From: JBCDCB01 sp039182735 | GTDB taxonomy: Bacteria; Planctomycetota; Phycisphaerae; Phycisphaerales; UBA1924 | Direction of reading: 5' to 3' | Assembly (NCBI GenBank): GCA_039182735.1 | Contig: JBCDCB010000004.1 | Coordinates: 42,636-106,635 of the forward strand | Length of the DNA stretch: 64,000 nt | In this document: one piece after another, positions 42,174 through 50,056 of the stretch | Numbering within the stretch: the stretch's first letter is position 1 | Layout of the letters: each line of letters starts with the position of its first letter | Position numbers and translations under genes: made by a program | The notes under the pieces: model-generated | What the model was told of the DNA's origin: nothing | The model's database searches: none | The model's input: the letters and a program-made list of their open reading frames with translations, nothing else

Positions 42174-43298
42174 ATGCGCTGTGACCATGTCCGCGCGATC
42201 GGTGCTCTCGCTGTGATGTCGCTTGTCGGCAGCGCTGCGAGTGCGCAAAACATGTTTGAGACCCTCGGCGATCTTGCCGGCGGGGCGACCACCAGTAACG
42301 CCTCCGCCGTGAGCGCGTCCGGGGACGTCATCGTCGGGAACAGTTCGTCGGACTTCGGCGGCGAGGCGTTCCGCTGGACCATGCCCGGCACGCTCGCCGG
42401 GCTGGGCGACCTCAACGGCGGCGGCTTCAACAGCATCGCCAACGACGTCAGCAGCGACGGATCGGTGATCGCCGGCGTCGGGTCGGCCGCGGCCGGGTCT
42501 GAGGCCTACCGCTGGACCGCCGATGCCGGGACCATCGGCCTCGGCGACCTCGCTGGCGGCGCGTTCCTGAGCGTCGCGAGCGGTGTCTCGGGCGACGGCA
42601 GCACCATCGTCGGCCACTCCTTCTCCAGCCTGGGCCTGGAGGCCTTTGTCTGGACCGCCGACACCGGGATGACCGGGCTCGGTGACCTCGCCGGCGGCGG
42701 GTTCGCCAGCTTCGCCTACGACGTCAACGCCGACGGCTCGGTGATTGTCGGTCGCGGCGTCTCGGCCAGCGGCACCGAAGCCTTCCGCTACACCACCTCG
42801 ACCGGCATGGTCGGGCTCGGGGACCTCGACGGCGGCAACTTCCGCAGCGAGGCCCTCGGCGTCTCGCCCGACGGGAACACCATCGTCGGCACGAGCAACT
42901 CCGCCAACGGCGACGAGGCCTTCGTCTGGACCGGGGACACCGGCATGGTCGGCCTCGGCGACCTCGCCGGCGGCTCCTTCGACTCCATCGCCCGCGCGAC
43001 CAACGGCGATATCGTCGTCGGGACCAGCAGCACCGATCTGGGCGACGAGGCCTTCATCTGGACGCAGGGCGGCGGCATGACCCGTCTCGCCGACGTCCTC
43101 ACCAACCGCTTCGGGCTCGACCTCGGCGATTGGCTGCTCACCGACGCGACCGGCGTCTCCGCCGACGGCAGCGTGATCGTCGGCAACGCGATCGACGGTC
43201 TCGGCAACACGCAGGGCTTCGTCGCGATCATCCCGAACGCTGGCACGTTCGCGCTGCTCGGGCTCGCGGGCGTTTCCGCCACTCGCCGCCGCCGCTGA
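42174..43298 (+). CDS. Exported HAF-repeat protein with PEP-CTERM-like tail
   Basis: 374 residues. Signal peptide at residues 1-24 (cleavage after ASA). The body is a run of about eight 40-residue HAF-type repeats, each with GLGDLAGG, a segment of small residues, V--DG--IVG and EAF-WT. The C-terminus has NAG, a hydrophobic helix FALLGLAGVSA and TRRRR, the layout of a PEP-CTERM sorting signal, though the Pro-Glu-Pro itself is not intact (PNAG). Expected to be exported and anchored or released by an exosortase-like system; none is encoded here. ATG 42174 with a purine-rich GGAAGAGAGAG upstream. Confidence 0.82.
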   Translation: MRCDHVRAIGALAVMSLVGSAASAQNMFETLGDLAGGATTSNASAVSASGDVIVGNSSSDFGGEAFRWTMPGTLAGLGDLNGGGFNSIANDVSSDGSVIAGVGSAAAGSEAYRWTADAGTIGLGDLAGGAFLSVASGVSGDGSTIVGHSFSSLGLEAFVWTADTGMTGLGDLAGGGFASFAYDVNADGSVIVGRGVSASGTEAFRYTTSTGMVGLGDLDGGNFRSEALGVSPDGNTIVGTSNSANGDEAFVWTGDTGMVGLGDLAGGSFDSIARATNGDIVVGTSSTDLGDEAFIWTQGGGMTRLADVLTNRFGLDLGDWLLTDATGVSADGSVIVGNAIDGLGNTQGFVAIIPNAGTFALLGLAGVSATRRRR

Positions 43299-43835
43299 TC
43301 AACCATCGGTGCCGAACCGGCGCCGGTAGTACACAGCCAGGTACTCGACCCGCTCGCGGGTCTGGGGCACCGGCTGCGAGGCCGTATCTCGGTCGCGCAG
43401 CTGCGTGCCCCCTTTTGTTGGGACGGGTTCGCTCCGTGCGAGCGATACTTGTTCTCGCAGGCGAGTCGTCTGCCCGATGACGCGGCGGGCCCACACGACG
43501 CGCTGCGCGCCGACCTTCGCCGCGTGATAGCGGAGCTGCGCGTCGGGCTCGGCGCGGAGCGATGATTCGACGGGCGGCGTGGCGCGCGGCGACTCTTCGC
43601 GCACGACGCGCGAGGTCCCCATGACTTCCCATCCGTCACGCCGGCGCGCCTCGGTGTTGCCGAGGCGGTCGAAGGGAACCTCGAAGAGGCGCGTGTCGTC
43701 CGGGTGGACCTGCGCGTAGCGGACCATGGGCGTGGGCTCGTACTCGATCGCCCAGTCGCTCGTGAAGGGCGCGGTGACCGACGTGCACGAGGTGAGCAGC
43801 GCGAGCGAGCAGATCCCGATCAAGGCGTGTCGCAT
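43299..43835 (-). CDS. Lipoprotein, unknown
   Basis: 178 residues. Lipoprotein signal with lipobox LLTSC (Cys17), followed by T-S so not an inner-membrane retention Asp. Mature part is hydrophilic and rich in Arg, with VEYLAVYYRRR near the end; no family recognised. TACGAT stands 6 bases before the ATG. Its stop codon abuts that of the convergent HAF gene with no spacing. Confidence 0.7.
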   Translation of the reverse strand: MRHALIGICSLALLTSCTSVTAPFTSDWAIEYEPTPMVRYAQVHPDDTRLFEVPFDRLGNTEARRRDGWEVMGTSRVVREESPRATPPVESSLRAEPDAQLRYHAAKVGAQRVVWARRVIGQTTRLREQVSLARSEPVPTKGGTQLRDRDTASQPVPQTRERVEYLAVYYRRRFGTDG

Positions 43836-43841
43836 CGCGTC

Positions 43842-43847
43842 ATCGTA
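43842..43847 (-). promoter_or_regulatory. -10 box placing the lipoprotein gene on a leaderless message
   Basis: TACGAT on the minus strand, 6 bases before the ATG at 43835; no Shine-Dalgarno. Confidence 0.45.
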
Positions 43848-43945
43848 CCGCGGTGTGTCCGGCGAACGCGGGGCGCGGACGTGTCACGGCGCAGAACCCG
43901 GCTACGATGCGCCTGCGGAGAAGAACCAAGCAAGGGAGCACACGC

Positions 43946-44887
43946 GTGTCGAAAATCATCAAAGTTCTCATCGTTCTGGTCATCCTCGTGATCCTGCTCA
44001 TCGCGGGCGTCGTGGGGCTGGGCATCTTCGCGGTCTCGCAGATCGACAACCTCGCCAAGGCCGCCATCGAACAGGGCGGCACCCGGGCGATGGGCACCCA
44101 GACGACCGTGGATCAGGTCGATATCGGGCTGCGCGCGGGCACCTTCGCGATGAGCGGGTTCGGCGTCGCGAACCCCGAGGGGTTCTCGCGGACCCCCTTC
44201 CTGACCCTCGCCGACGCCGGCGTCTCGCTCGACTACCAGTCCCTGCAGGGAGGCGGGCAGGACGTTGTCATCACGCTCCCGACGTTCACCATGAACGACG
44301 TGGACATCAACCTCGAGAAGGACAAGGGCGACGCGAACTACACCGTCATCCTCAACAACATCAAGAAAACGAGCGGCTCGGGTGACGGCGGCGGGCAACA
44401 GCCCACCCCGGACGAACAGGAGCAGCCCCGCTTCATCGTCAACGAGATCGACATCAAAGACGTCGATATCCGCGTGGACATGCTCCCCATCGGCGGCGAC
44501 GCCACCGTCGTCACGCTGCCCATCGAGCGCATCCAGCTCAGCGACGTGGGCAGCGACTCCGACAAGGGGCTGCTCGCGCGCGAGCTCGTGACCATCGTGG
44601 TGCAGGCGATCCTCACCGAGGCCAAGAACAAGGGCGCGGGCATCCTCCCCGCCGAGATCCTCAGCGACCTCGAAGGGCAGCTCGCGCAGCTGCAGGACCT
44701 CAGCGCGATGGGCGTGAACATCTCGACCGAGCTCGGCGCCGAAGCGCAGAAGATGCTCGAAGGCGTCTCCGGCGAAGCGCAGCAAATGGTGGACGACGCG
44801 GCCAAGCAGGCCGAGCAGGCGGTCGAAGACGCCAAGAAGGACGCCGAGGACGCGATCCGCGGGCTGCTCCCCGGCGGCGGCGGCTGA
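43946..44887 (+). CDS. AsmA-like membrane-anchored protein
   Basis: 313 residues. N-terminal transmembrane helix (residues 3-30, repeated Val/Leu/Ile), then a beta-rich domain starting with the AsmA-like TTVDQVDIGLRAGTFAMSGFGVANPEGF, a polar Gly/Gln linker near residue 150, a second beta segment (IVNEIDIKDVDIRVD) and a helical, Ala/Glu-rich tail. AsmA-type proteins are thought to help lipid traffic to the outer membrane. GTG 43946 with GGGAG about 8 bases upstream; TACGAT at 43903-43908 is a possible -10 for a normal leader. Confidence 0.7.
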   Translation: MSKIIKVLIVLVILVILLIAGVVGLGIFAVSQIDNLAKAAIEQGGTRAMGTQTTVDQVDIGLRAGTFAMSGFGVANPEGFSRTPFLTLADAGVSLDYQSLQGGGQDVVITLPTFTMNDVDINLEKDKGDANYTVILNNIKKTSGSGDGGGQQPTPDEQEQPRFIVNEIDIKDVDIRVDMLPIGGDATVVTLPIERIQLSDVGSDSDKGLLARELVTIVVQAILTEAKNKGAGILPAEILSDLEGQLAQLQDLSAMGVNISTELGAEAQKMLEGVSGEAQQMVDDAAKQAEQAVEDAKKDAEDAIRGLLPGGGG

Positions 44888-44893
44888 GCCGGC

Positions 44894-46816
44894 TCACGCC
44901 CGCCCGAAGCGTTTCTCGAGCTCATCGATCGTGAGTCGGATGGCGGTCGGTCTGCCGTGCGGGCAGTTGCTCGCGCGTTCGACCGTCTCGCGCAGGCGCA
45001 TGAGCTCTTCGACCTCGTCGTCGCTCAGCGCGTCGCCCGCCTTGATAGCGGCCTTGCACGCCATCATGTCGAGGATCTCGTGGATCGCCTCTTCGCTCGT
45101 CGCGGCGAAGCCCTCGTGCTCGACACGTTCGAGCAGTTCGCCCACGAAGTCGATCGGATCGACGCCCCTGTCGAGCAGCAGCGTGGGGAAGGCGTGGACG
45201 CCGACCTGCCCGGGCCCGATGGCCTCGGCCTCGACGCCGAGACGCTCGAACGTCTCGCGCATCGCGTCGAGCGATTCGATCTGTGACGCGGGCGCGTTGA
45301 GCACGGCGGGCATGAGCAGGCGCTGGCGCTCGAGCCCCCCCGCTTCGAAGCGCTGTCGGAGCTTCTCGAACATGACGCGTTCGTGCAGCGCGTGCTGATC
45401 GACGATGACGACGCCGCGCTCGTCCTGCGTGACGAGGTAGGCGTTGTGCACGCGGAGCGGTCGGTCGGCGGGGCGGGGCGCGTCGAGGGTCTCCTGCCCC
45501 GGCGCATCGGGCGTGCGCGTCACGCGCAGGTGATCCGTCGAGAGCGCGCGCGTGCGCCGCTCTTCTTCGAGCGCCTTGCGTTCGTCATCGAGGCGCCTGC
45601 GATCGAGTTCGATGCGCTCGCGCTCGGCCTGCACCGCCTCGGCGACGGCGCGGTACTCGAAGCCCTGCTGCTTCGGCTCGTCCGGGGCGTGCTTGAAACG
45701 GTTCACGAAGTCGGCGATCGCGTTGGCGTCGGTCGTGGGGCGATCGCCCGGCGCGCGCGGGTCGGGCCGCTCGACCGCGCCGGTGAGATCGGCTTCGCGC
45801 AGCGCATCGCGCACGGCGCGCAGCACCGTCGTGTGCACGACGGACCCATCGCGGAAGCGGACTTCGCTCTTGGCGGGGTGGACGTTCACATCGACGCCCG
45901 ACGGGGCCATCTCGATGAGCAGCACGGCGCTCGGGTGCTTGCCCGGCTCGGTGAGCCCACGGTATGCCTCGCGCAGCGCGTGCTGGATGGTGCGGTCGCG
46001 CACGGGCCTGCCGTTGATGTAGACGTGCTGCCAGCGCGTCGTCGGACGCGCGAGCGCGGGCGTCCCGACGAGGCCCCACAGCGCGATGCCGCGATCGTCG
46101 TCGAAGCGGTCGGCGTGGACCTCGAGGTACTGCGACTCGAACTCGTTGCCGACGACGTCGAGCGCGCGCCGGCGCGGGCTGTCGCTCGGCGCGAGGTCGA
46201 GCGTGGTGCGCCCATCGATCGTCAGCCTGAACCCGACACGCGGGTGGCTGATCGCGAGCGTGCGCACGATCTCGACGCAGTGCCCCTGTTCGGTCTGCGG
46301 CGTGCGGAGGAACTTGCGGCGCGCGGGCGTGTTGAAGAAGAGGTTGCGCACGCCGATCGACGTGCCGACGGGCCCGGCGTCGGGTCGCGGCGCACCGCGT
46401 TCGTCGCCCGCGATGTCTACGCGGATCGCTTCGGGCGCTTCGCGCGTACGCGTGCGCATCGAGAGGCGCGAGACGGAGGCAATGGACGCGAGCGCTTCGC
46501 CGCGGAAGCCCATCGTCGCGATGGCGTCGAGGTCCTGCGCATCGATGATTTTGCTGGTGGCGTGGGGCGAGAGGGCGAGTTCGACTTCGCTCGCGGGGAT
46601 GCCGCAGCCGTCGTCGGTGACGCGGACGAGCTCGATGCCGCCCTTCTCGAGTTCGATGGTGATGCGCGTGGCACCGGCGTCGAGGGCGTTGTCGAGCAGC
46701 TCTTTGACGACGCTGGCGGGGCGATCGACCACTTCGCCTGCGGCGATCTGGTTGACCACGAGGGTCGACAGGGCCCGGATGGGGCGGCGCTCCGTCGCCG
46801 CGGCGTGCGTGGTCAT
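44894..46816 (-). CDS. mutL: DNA mismatch repair protein MutL (endonuclease type)
   Basis: 640 residues. GHKL ATPase domain: VVNQIAAGEVVDRPASVVKELLDNALDAG near residue 20, DDGCGI, and GFRGEAL. C-terminal domain has the endonuclease metal motif DQHALHERVMFE (DQHA-x2-E-x4-E), ACKAAIKAGD and CPHGRPT, so this MutL should nick DNA itself, as in bacteria without MutH. The middle is a charged helical linker. ATG 46816; a longer start at 46918 would run across the hicB promoter. TACAAT lies 6 bases upstream, suggesting a leaderless message. No mutS is adjacent. Confidence 0.95.
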   Translation of the reverse strand: MTTHAAATERRPIRALSTLVVNQIAAGEVVDRPASVVKELLDNALDAGATRITIELEKGGIELVRVTDDGCGIPASEVELALSPHATSKIIDAQDLDAIATMGFRGEALASIASVSRLSMRTRTREAPEAIRVDIAGDERGAPRPDAGPVGTSIGVRNLFFNTPARRKFLRTPQTEQGHCVEIVRTLAISHPRVGFRLTIDGRTTLDLAPSDSPRRRALDVVGNEFESQYLEVHADRFDDDRGIALWGLVGTPALARPTTRWQHVYINGRPVRDRTIQHALREAYRGLTEPGKHPSAVLLIEMAPSGVDVNVHPAKSEVRFRDGSVVHTTVLRAVRDALREADLTGAVERPDPRAPGDRPTTDANAIADFVNRFKHAPDEPKQQGFEYRAVAEAVQAERERIELDRRRLDDERKALEEERRTRALSTDHLRVTRTPDAPGQETLDAPRPADRPLRVHNAYLVTQDERGVVIVDQHALHERVMFEKLRQRFEAGGLERQRLLMPAVLNAPASQIESLDAMRETFERLGVEAEAIGPGQVGVHAFPTLLLDRGVDPIDFVGELLERVEHEGFAATSEEAIHEILDMMACKAAIKAGDALSDDEVEELMRLRETVERASNCPHGRPTAIRLTIDELEKRFGRA

Positions 46817-46822
46817 GGGGCG

Positions 46823-46828
46823 ATTGTA
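46823..46828 (-). promoter_or_regulatory. -10 box placing mutL on a leaderless message
   Basis: TACAAT on the minus strand, 6 bases before the ATG at 46816; five of six match TATAAT. No Shine-Dalgarno. Confidence 0.5.
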
Positions 46829-46885
46829 GAGGGTGCGCGGCGGGCCGCCCTCGCGGATTCCGATGGCCAACAAGCGTTGTTGTCG

Positions 46886-46891
46886 TATGCT
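46886..46891 (+). promoter_or_regulatory. -10 box placing hicB on a leaderless message
   Basis: TATGCT 6 bases before the ATG at 46898. The divergent mutL box is 57 bases away, so a HicB dimer bound here could affect both. Confidence 0.45.
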
Positions 46892-46897
46892 TTTGGC

Positions 46898-47104
46898 ATG
46901 CGACAGGTGTTTCTCCATCAGGACGAAGACGGCGTCTGGATCGCCGAGGTGCCCTCGCTGCCCGGCTGTCGGAGCGACGGCGATACGGTCGAAGAGGCGC
47001 TCGTCAACATCCGTGACGCGATGAACACGTGGATCGAATGGATGCGCGAGCGCGGCGAACCGATCCCCGACGATCCGGGCACGGCGTCGCTGGTCGTCGC
47101 GTGA
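46898..47104 (+). CDS. hicB: HicB-type antitoxin
   Basis: 68 residues. The HicB partial RNase H fold: FLHQDEDGVWIAEVPSLPGCRSDGDTVEEAL, with the family's LPGC-S-G-T--EA core. No helix-turn-helix or ribbon-helix-helix is visible in this short form, so self-repression through DNA binding is uncertain. It would neutralise the HicA toxin encoded directly after, whose GTG start overlaps its stop by 4 bases. The order antitoxin then toxin is the reverse of the E. coli hicAB operon. Confidence 0.85.
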   Translation: MRQVFLHQDEDGVWIAEVPSLPGCRSDGDTVEEALVNIRDAMNTWIEWMRERGEPIPDDPGTASLVVA

Positions 47105-47334
47105 GCAAGCCTCTCCGCAACATTTCCCGACGTGCCACGATCGCGGCTCTCACCAAGCTCGGCTTTGAAGTGATCGACGGCCGAGGCAAGGGCAGTCACG
47201 CGCTCATCGTCCATCCAGAAGATCGCTCTCGGCGCTCGACCCTGCCAAGACGAGATCCGGTCGCGGTCGGCACGCTCCGCGGCATCCTGCGAGATCTTGG
47301 CATCTCGCGCGAAGAGTTCGAGCAAGCGATCTAA
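47101..47334 (+). CDS. hicA: HicA-type mRNA interferase toxin
   Basis: 77 residues. Double-stranded-RNA-binding-like HicA fold: LTKLGFEVIDGRGKGSHALIVHPE with the catalytic His in GSH, then a basic strand, GTLRGILRDLGISREEF at the C-terminus. Toxins of the family cleave mRNA when freed from HicB. GTG start at 47101 overlapping the hicB stop. Its own stop overlaps the convergent membrane-protein gene end by 4 bases. The pair is short and intact, so it is probably functional. Confidence 0.85.
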   Translation: MSKPLRNISRRATIAALTKLGFEVIDGRGKGSHALIVHPEDRSRRSTLPRRDPVAVGTLRGILRDLGISREEFEQAI

Positions 47335-48071
47335 CCGCCATCTCTTTCCCCGCCGAAGCGTCCGGGGAGTTCGAGGTCGTCGGCGCGCCAGAGCCCGGGC
47401 ATCGTCGCGCCGACCCAGGGCGGCGCGAGTGTGAGAAAGACGGCGCGCATGATCGCGCGCATCGGCATGAAGACCGCGAGCAGGATCGCCGCCTGCACGC
47501 CCAGCATGATGAGCAGCCGAGCCCAGCCCCCGTTGCCGATCGCCGTCAGCCCCCAGTCCTGCTCTTCCTCGAACTGGTACGACAGCGTCCCCGCCCACCA
47601 GAGCATCGTGACGGCGAGCGCGGGCAGGCCCATCCACATGAAGCGCGGCGTGCGCGCATCGGGGCTGAGCGCACAGATGAGCGCCCCGCCGATGAACGAG
47701 ACGACGATCATCCACAGGATCGCGAAGCCGGCCATCGCCTGCTGCCCGCTGATCGCGAGCGACTGCATCCCCCACTGCGACATCGCGAACGACACGCCGC
47801 CCATCGCCGCCCACAGCACGAGCAACGAGAGGATCCACCCGCCCGCGGCGCGACCGGCGGTCACGCGCAGGATCTTCGCCGTCATGTCGAACGAGCCCAT
47901 CGGCGAGACGAACCCGCACTCCGTGCATCGCGTGATGTACCAGCCGTAGTGCTCTTCCTGCCACACCGGCTGCCCGCGCAGGTCGTACCCGCACGAGAGG
48001 CACGGGCGGCGCTCGGTGATCTGGCGGAGCTGCTTGACCTTCATCGGGGCGCTGTCGATCGGCTCGTCCAA
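47331..48071 (-). CDS. Zinc-ribbon membrane protein, unknown
   Basis: 246 residues. N-terminal rubredoxin-like zinc ribbon CLSCGYDLRG and CTECG (residues 24-53), a motif combination common in planctomycete membrane proteins, then about four to five transmembrane helices between residues 75 and 220. A TTG start at 48071 has GGGAGAG 5 bases upstream; ATG 48044 is the alternative. No enzymatic motif seen. Confidence 0.65.
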   Translation of the reverse strand: MDEPIDSAPMKVKQLRQITERRPCLSCGYDLRGQPVWQEEHYGWYITRCTECGFVSPMGSFDMTAKILRVTAGRAAGGWILSLLVLWAAMGGVSFAMSQWGMQSLAISGQQAMAGFAILWMIVVSFIGGALICALSPDARTPRFMWMGLPALAVTMLWWAGTLSYQFEEEQDWGLTAIGNGGWARLLIMLGVQAAILLAVFMPMRAIMRAVFLTLAPPWVGATMPGLWRADDLELPGRFGGERDGG

Positions 48072-48100
48072 GGCTCTCTCCCGGTGCGAGGCTGACGGGC

Positions 48101-48106
48101 TAGGCT
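48101..48106 (+). promoter_or_regulatory. -10 box placing the DUF165 transporter gene on a leaderless message
   Basis: TAGGCT 7 bases before the ATG at 48114; no Shine-Dalgarno, and no preQ1 riboswitch fits in the 42-base gap. Confidence 0.45.
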
Positions 48107-48113
48107 ACACGCG

Positions 48114-48989
48114 ATGTCCAGCCACGAGCCGCTGCCCACACAACAGCACGAGTACGACGGGCTCGCGAAGCTCCCGCTGCGAACCTTGTACGCACGGCGC
48201 GAGCGCACGTTTCTGGTCTTCGCGGGGATTTTCCTGGGCTCGCTCGCGATGCTCAACATCCTCGGCATCACCCGGTTCATCAAGCTCTTCGAGATCACGG
48301 GCAAGAGCGACGGGCCGGCAGAACTCGCGGGTGTCCCGCTGATCTTCGCCGTCGCCGTCGGCGTGCTGCCCTACCCGATCACGTTCCTGTGCACCGACTT
48401 CATCAGCGAACTGTGGGGACGCAAACGGGCGAACACCGTCGTGTGGATCGGCTTCCTGCTGAACCTGTGGGTCGTTTTCATCCTGTGGGTTGGCGGCGCG
48501 ATGCCGGGCTTCGAAGAGCGCGCACAGGACGGGTCGATCGTCCGAGACGCCGCGGACCGCCTGCCGGTCTTCTTCGAAATCCGAGAACTCGCCTTCGGCG
48601 CGGTCGTGGCGAGCATGATCGCGTATCTCGTTGCGCAGCTCGTCGATGTACACGTCTTCCACTTCTGGAAGCGCCTGACCAAGGGCAAGCACCTGTGGCT
48701 GCGCAACAACGGTTCGACGCTCGTCTCGCAGCTCGTCGATACGACCGCGGTCATCCTGATCACACACTTTTATGCGAGCGCGCTGCCCATCAGCGACGCG
48801 CACCCACTTTGGCCGCAGCTGCTGCTCTTCATCGCGACGGGGTACGTCTTCAAGCTGACGGCGGCGATGATCGACACCGTGCCCTTCTATCTCGGCGCGT
48901 TCAGGCTGGCGAAGTACCTGAGGCTGCCTCCGCCGAACGCGGTGCCGCACCCGAGCGGGGCGTCTGCGGTGGAGGCGGGGGTGGGGTGA
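48114..48989 (+). CDS. Queuosine-precursor transporter (DUF165/YhhQ family)
   Basis: 291 residues, six or so transmembrane helices. Family signature LPYPITFLCTDFISELWGRKRANTVVW near residue 85 and VAQLVDVHVFHFWKRLT and NNGSTLVSQLVDT further on. YhhQ-type proteins take up queuine precursors for the wobble modification of tRNA. A loop of about 30 residues after the third helix (GGAMPGFEERAQDG) is longer than usual. No queuosine synthesis genes are adjacent. Confidence 0.88.
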   Translation: MSSHEPLPTQQHEYDGLAKLPLRTLYARRERTFLVFAGIFLGSLAMLNILGITRFIKLFEITGKSDGPAELAGVPLIFAVAVGVLPYPITFLCTDFISELWGRKRANTVVWIGFLLNLWVVFILWVGGAMPGFEERAQDGSIVRDAADRLPVFFEIRELAFGAVVASMIAYLVAQLVDVHVFHFWKRLTKGKHLWLRNNGSTLVSQLVDTTAVILITHFYASALPISDAHPLWPQLLLFIATGYVFKLTAAMIDTVPFYLGAFRLAKYLRLPPPNAVPHPSGASAVEAGVG

Positions 48990-49020
48990 ACAACTGCCCA
49001 AGCAGCGTCGTACGCATCGC

Positions 49021-49458
49021 ATGCAACTGCGATGGCTGCTCTGGCTCTTGTCAACGCTTTCAGCGCTCGGGCTTTCGGGTGTCATGGCGTGGGGAGCTGG
49101 CGCGCAGTTCGGCTGGTCGTACGCGATCAAGCCCGGGCTGGGTGTGCTGCTGCTTCTTTCGTGCGCAGGGGCCGCGATCTATCGAGCGATTGCGAAGCCG
49201 TTCGATCGCATCGTGCATTCATGGTTGATCTTCTTCGGCGGTGCGCTCTCCATCGGGAGTCCCGCGATCACGCGCTGCTTGATTCCGTTCGAGAATCCGG
49301 TCGACGGCATGGGGAGTCCGCTCGTTGCGGTTCTTCTCGCGATGATCGCGTTGCTGATCGCGTCCGCGTGGATTGTCTCGGGCATCCTCTTCCTGATGTG
49401 GGACGCGGGCGCGTACGACAAGAAGTCTGATACGTGGCCGTTCGCGTCTCCCGAGTGA
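49021..49458 (+). CDS. Four-helix membrane protein, unknown
   Basis: 145 residues. Four hydrophobic segments at about residues 3-24, 38-55, 65-85 and 103-127, then a short polar tail. No conserved motif recognised; codon use resembles the neighbours. ATG 49021 without a clear Shine-Dalgarno, so the start is uncertain. It is separated from the HIT gene by a copy of the palindromic repeat. Confidence 0.5.
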   Translation: MQLRWLLWLLSTLSALGLSGVMAWGAGAQFGWSYAIKPGLGVLLLLSCAGAAIYRAIAKPFDRIVHSWLIFFGGALSIGSPAITRCLIPFENPVDGMGSPLVAVLLAMIALLIASAWIVSGILFLMWDAGAYDKKSDTWPFASPE

Positions 49459-49468
49459 TGAGGCAACG

Positions 49469-49499
49469 TAGGAGACGGGCAAGATGCCCGTCCCACTAG
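49469..49499 (-). repeat. Palindromic repeat, copy 4 (inverted)
   Basis: GGAGACGGGCAAGATG then CCCGTCCCACTA; the exact reverse complement of the copy 1 core, stem GACGGGC/GCCCGTC intact. Confidence 0.8.
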
Positions 49500-49525
49500 A
49501 CTGGGGAGTCAGAGCGGAGGCCCCC

Positions 49526-49948
49526 ATGTCAGACACCGTCTTCACGAAGATCCTCAGCGGCGACATCCCCTCCCACCGCGTGTATGAGGACGAGCACGTC
49601 TACGCCTTCCTCGACATCGGCCCGCTCTCGCGCGGGCACACACTGGTCATCCCCAAGGAGCCGGCGGAGACGATCGACAAACTCAGCGCCGAGTCGAGCG
49701 CTGCGATCGGTCGCGTGCTCCCCGCGATCACGCGCGCCGTGATGGCCGCGACGGGGTGCAGCGCGTGCAACATCCTGCAGAACAACGGCGAGCGCGCGCA
49801 CCAGGCGGTGATGCACGTGCATTTCCACGTCATCCCCAAAGCCGAGGACGGCAGCGGGCTCGACCTGACGTGGCGTCCGACGGATATCGATCACGCGGAC
49901 GCGAAGGAACTCGCCGAACGGATCGCCGGCGCGGTGAAGGGAAACTGA
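49526..49948 (+). CDS. HIT-family nucleotide hydrolase
   Basis: 140 residues. Histidine-triad motif HVHFHVIPK near residue 100 with the nucleophilic middle His, and the N-terminal FTKILSGDIPSHRVYEDEHVYAFLDI strand pair of the HinT branch. HinT-like proteins hydrolyse purine nucleotide phosphoramidates and adenylated Lys intermediates. ATG 49526 with GGAGG 5 bases upstream. TAGACT at 49495-49500 may be its -10, just inside the repeat. Confidence 0.92.
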   Translation: MSDTVFTKILSGDIPSHRVYEDEHVYAFLDIGPLSRGHTLVIPKEPAETIDKLSAESSAAIGRVLPAITRAVMAATGCSACNILQNNGERAHQAVMHVHFHVIPKAEDGSGLDLTWRPTDIDHADAKELAERIAGAVKGN

Positions 49949-49951
49949 TGC

Positions 49952-50050
49952 ACCACAGAGGACACGGAGGGCACGGAGTCAGAATCCCGGAGTCGTCGAG
50001 AAACACTCCAGCCACTTCTTGCCCTCGGTGAACTGTATGCACTCTGTGGT
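49952..50050. repeat. 99-base element with inverted ends ACCACAGAG / CTCTGTGGT
   Basis: Perfect 9-base terminal inverted repeats (49952-49960 and 50042-50050); just inside the left end is GGACACGGAGGGCACGGAG. It fills almost the whole 108-base gap between the HIT and proS genes. No coding potential. Resembles non-autonomous palindromic elements known from planctomycete and verrucomicrobial genomes. Confidence 0.6.
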
Positions 50051-50056
50051 TGACTG

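Noticed and set aside
42300..43080. Repeat array resembling CRISPR
   Set aside because: The repeats are in frame, imperfect, about 120 bases long and code for HAF repeats; no cas genes.
48072..48113. preQ1 riboswitch before the DUF165 transporter gene
   Set aside because: Only 42 bases, without an A-rich tail or the expected stem; a -10 box 7 bases before the ATG explains it.
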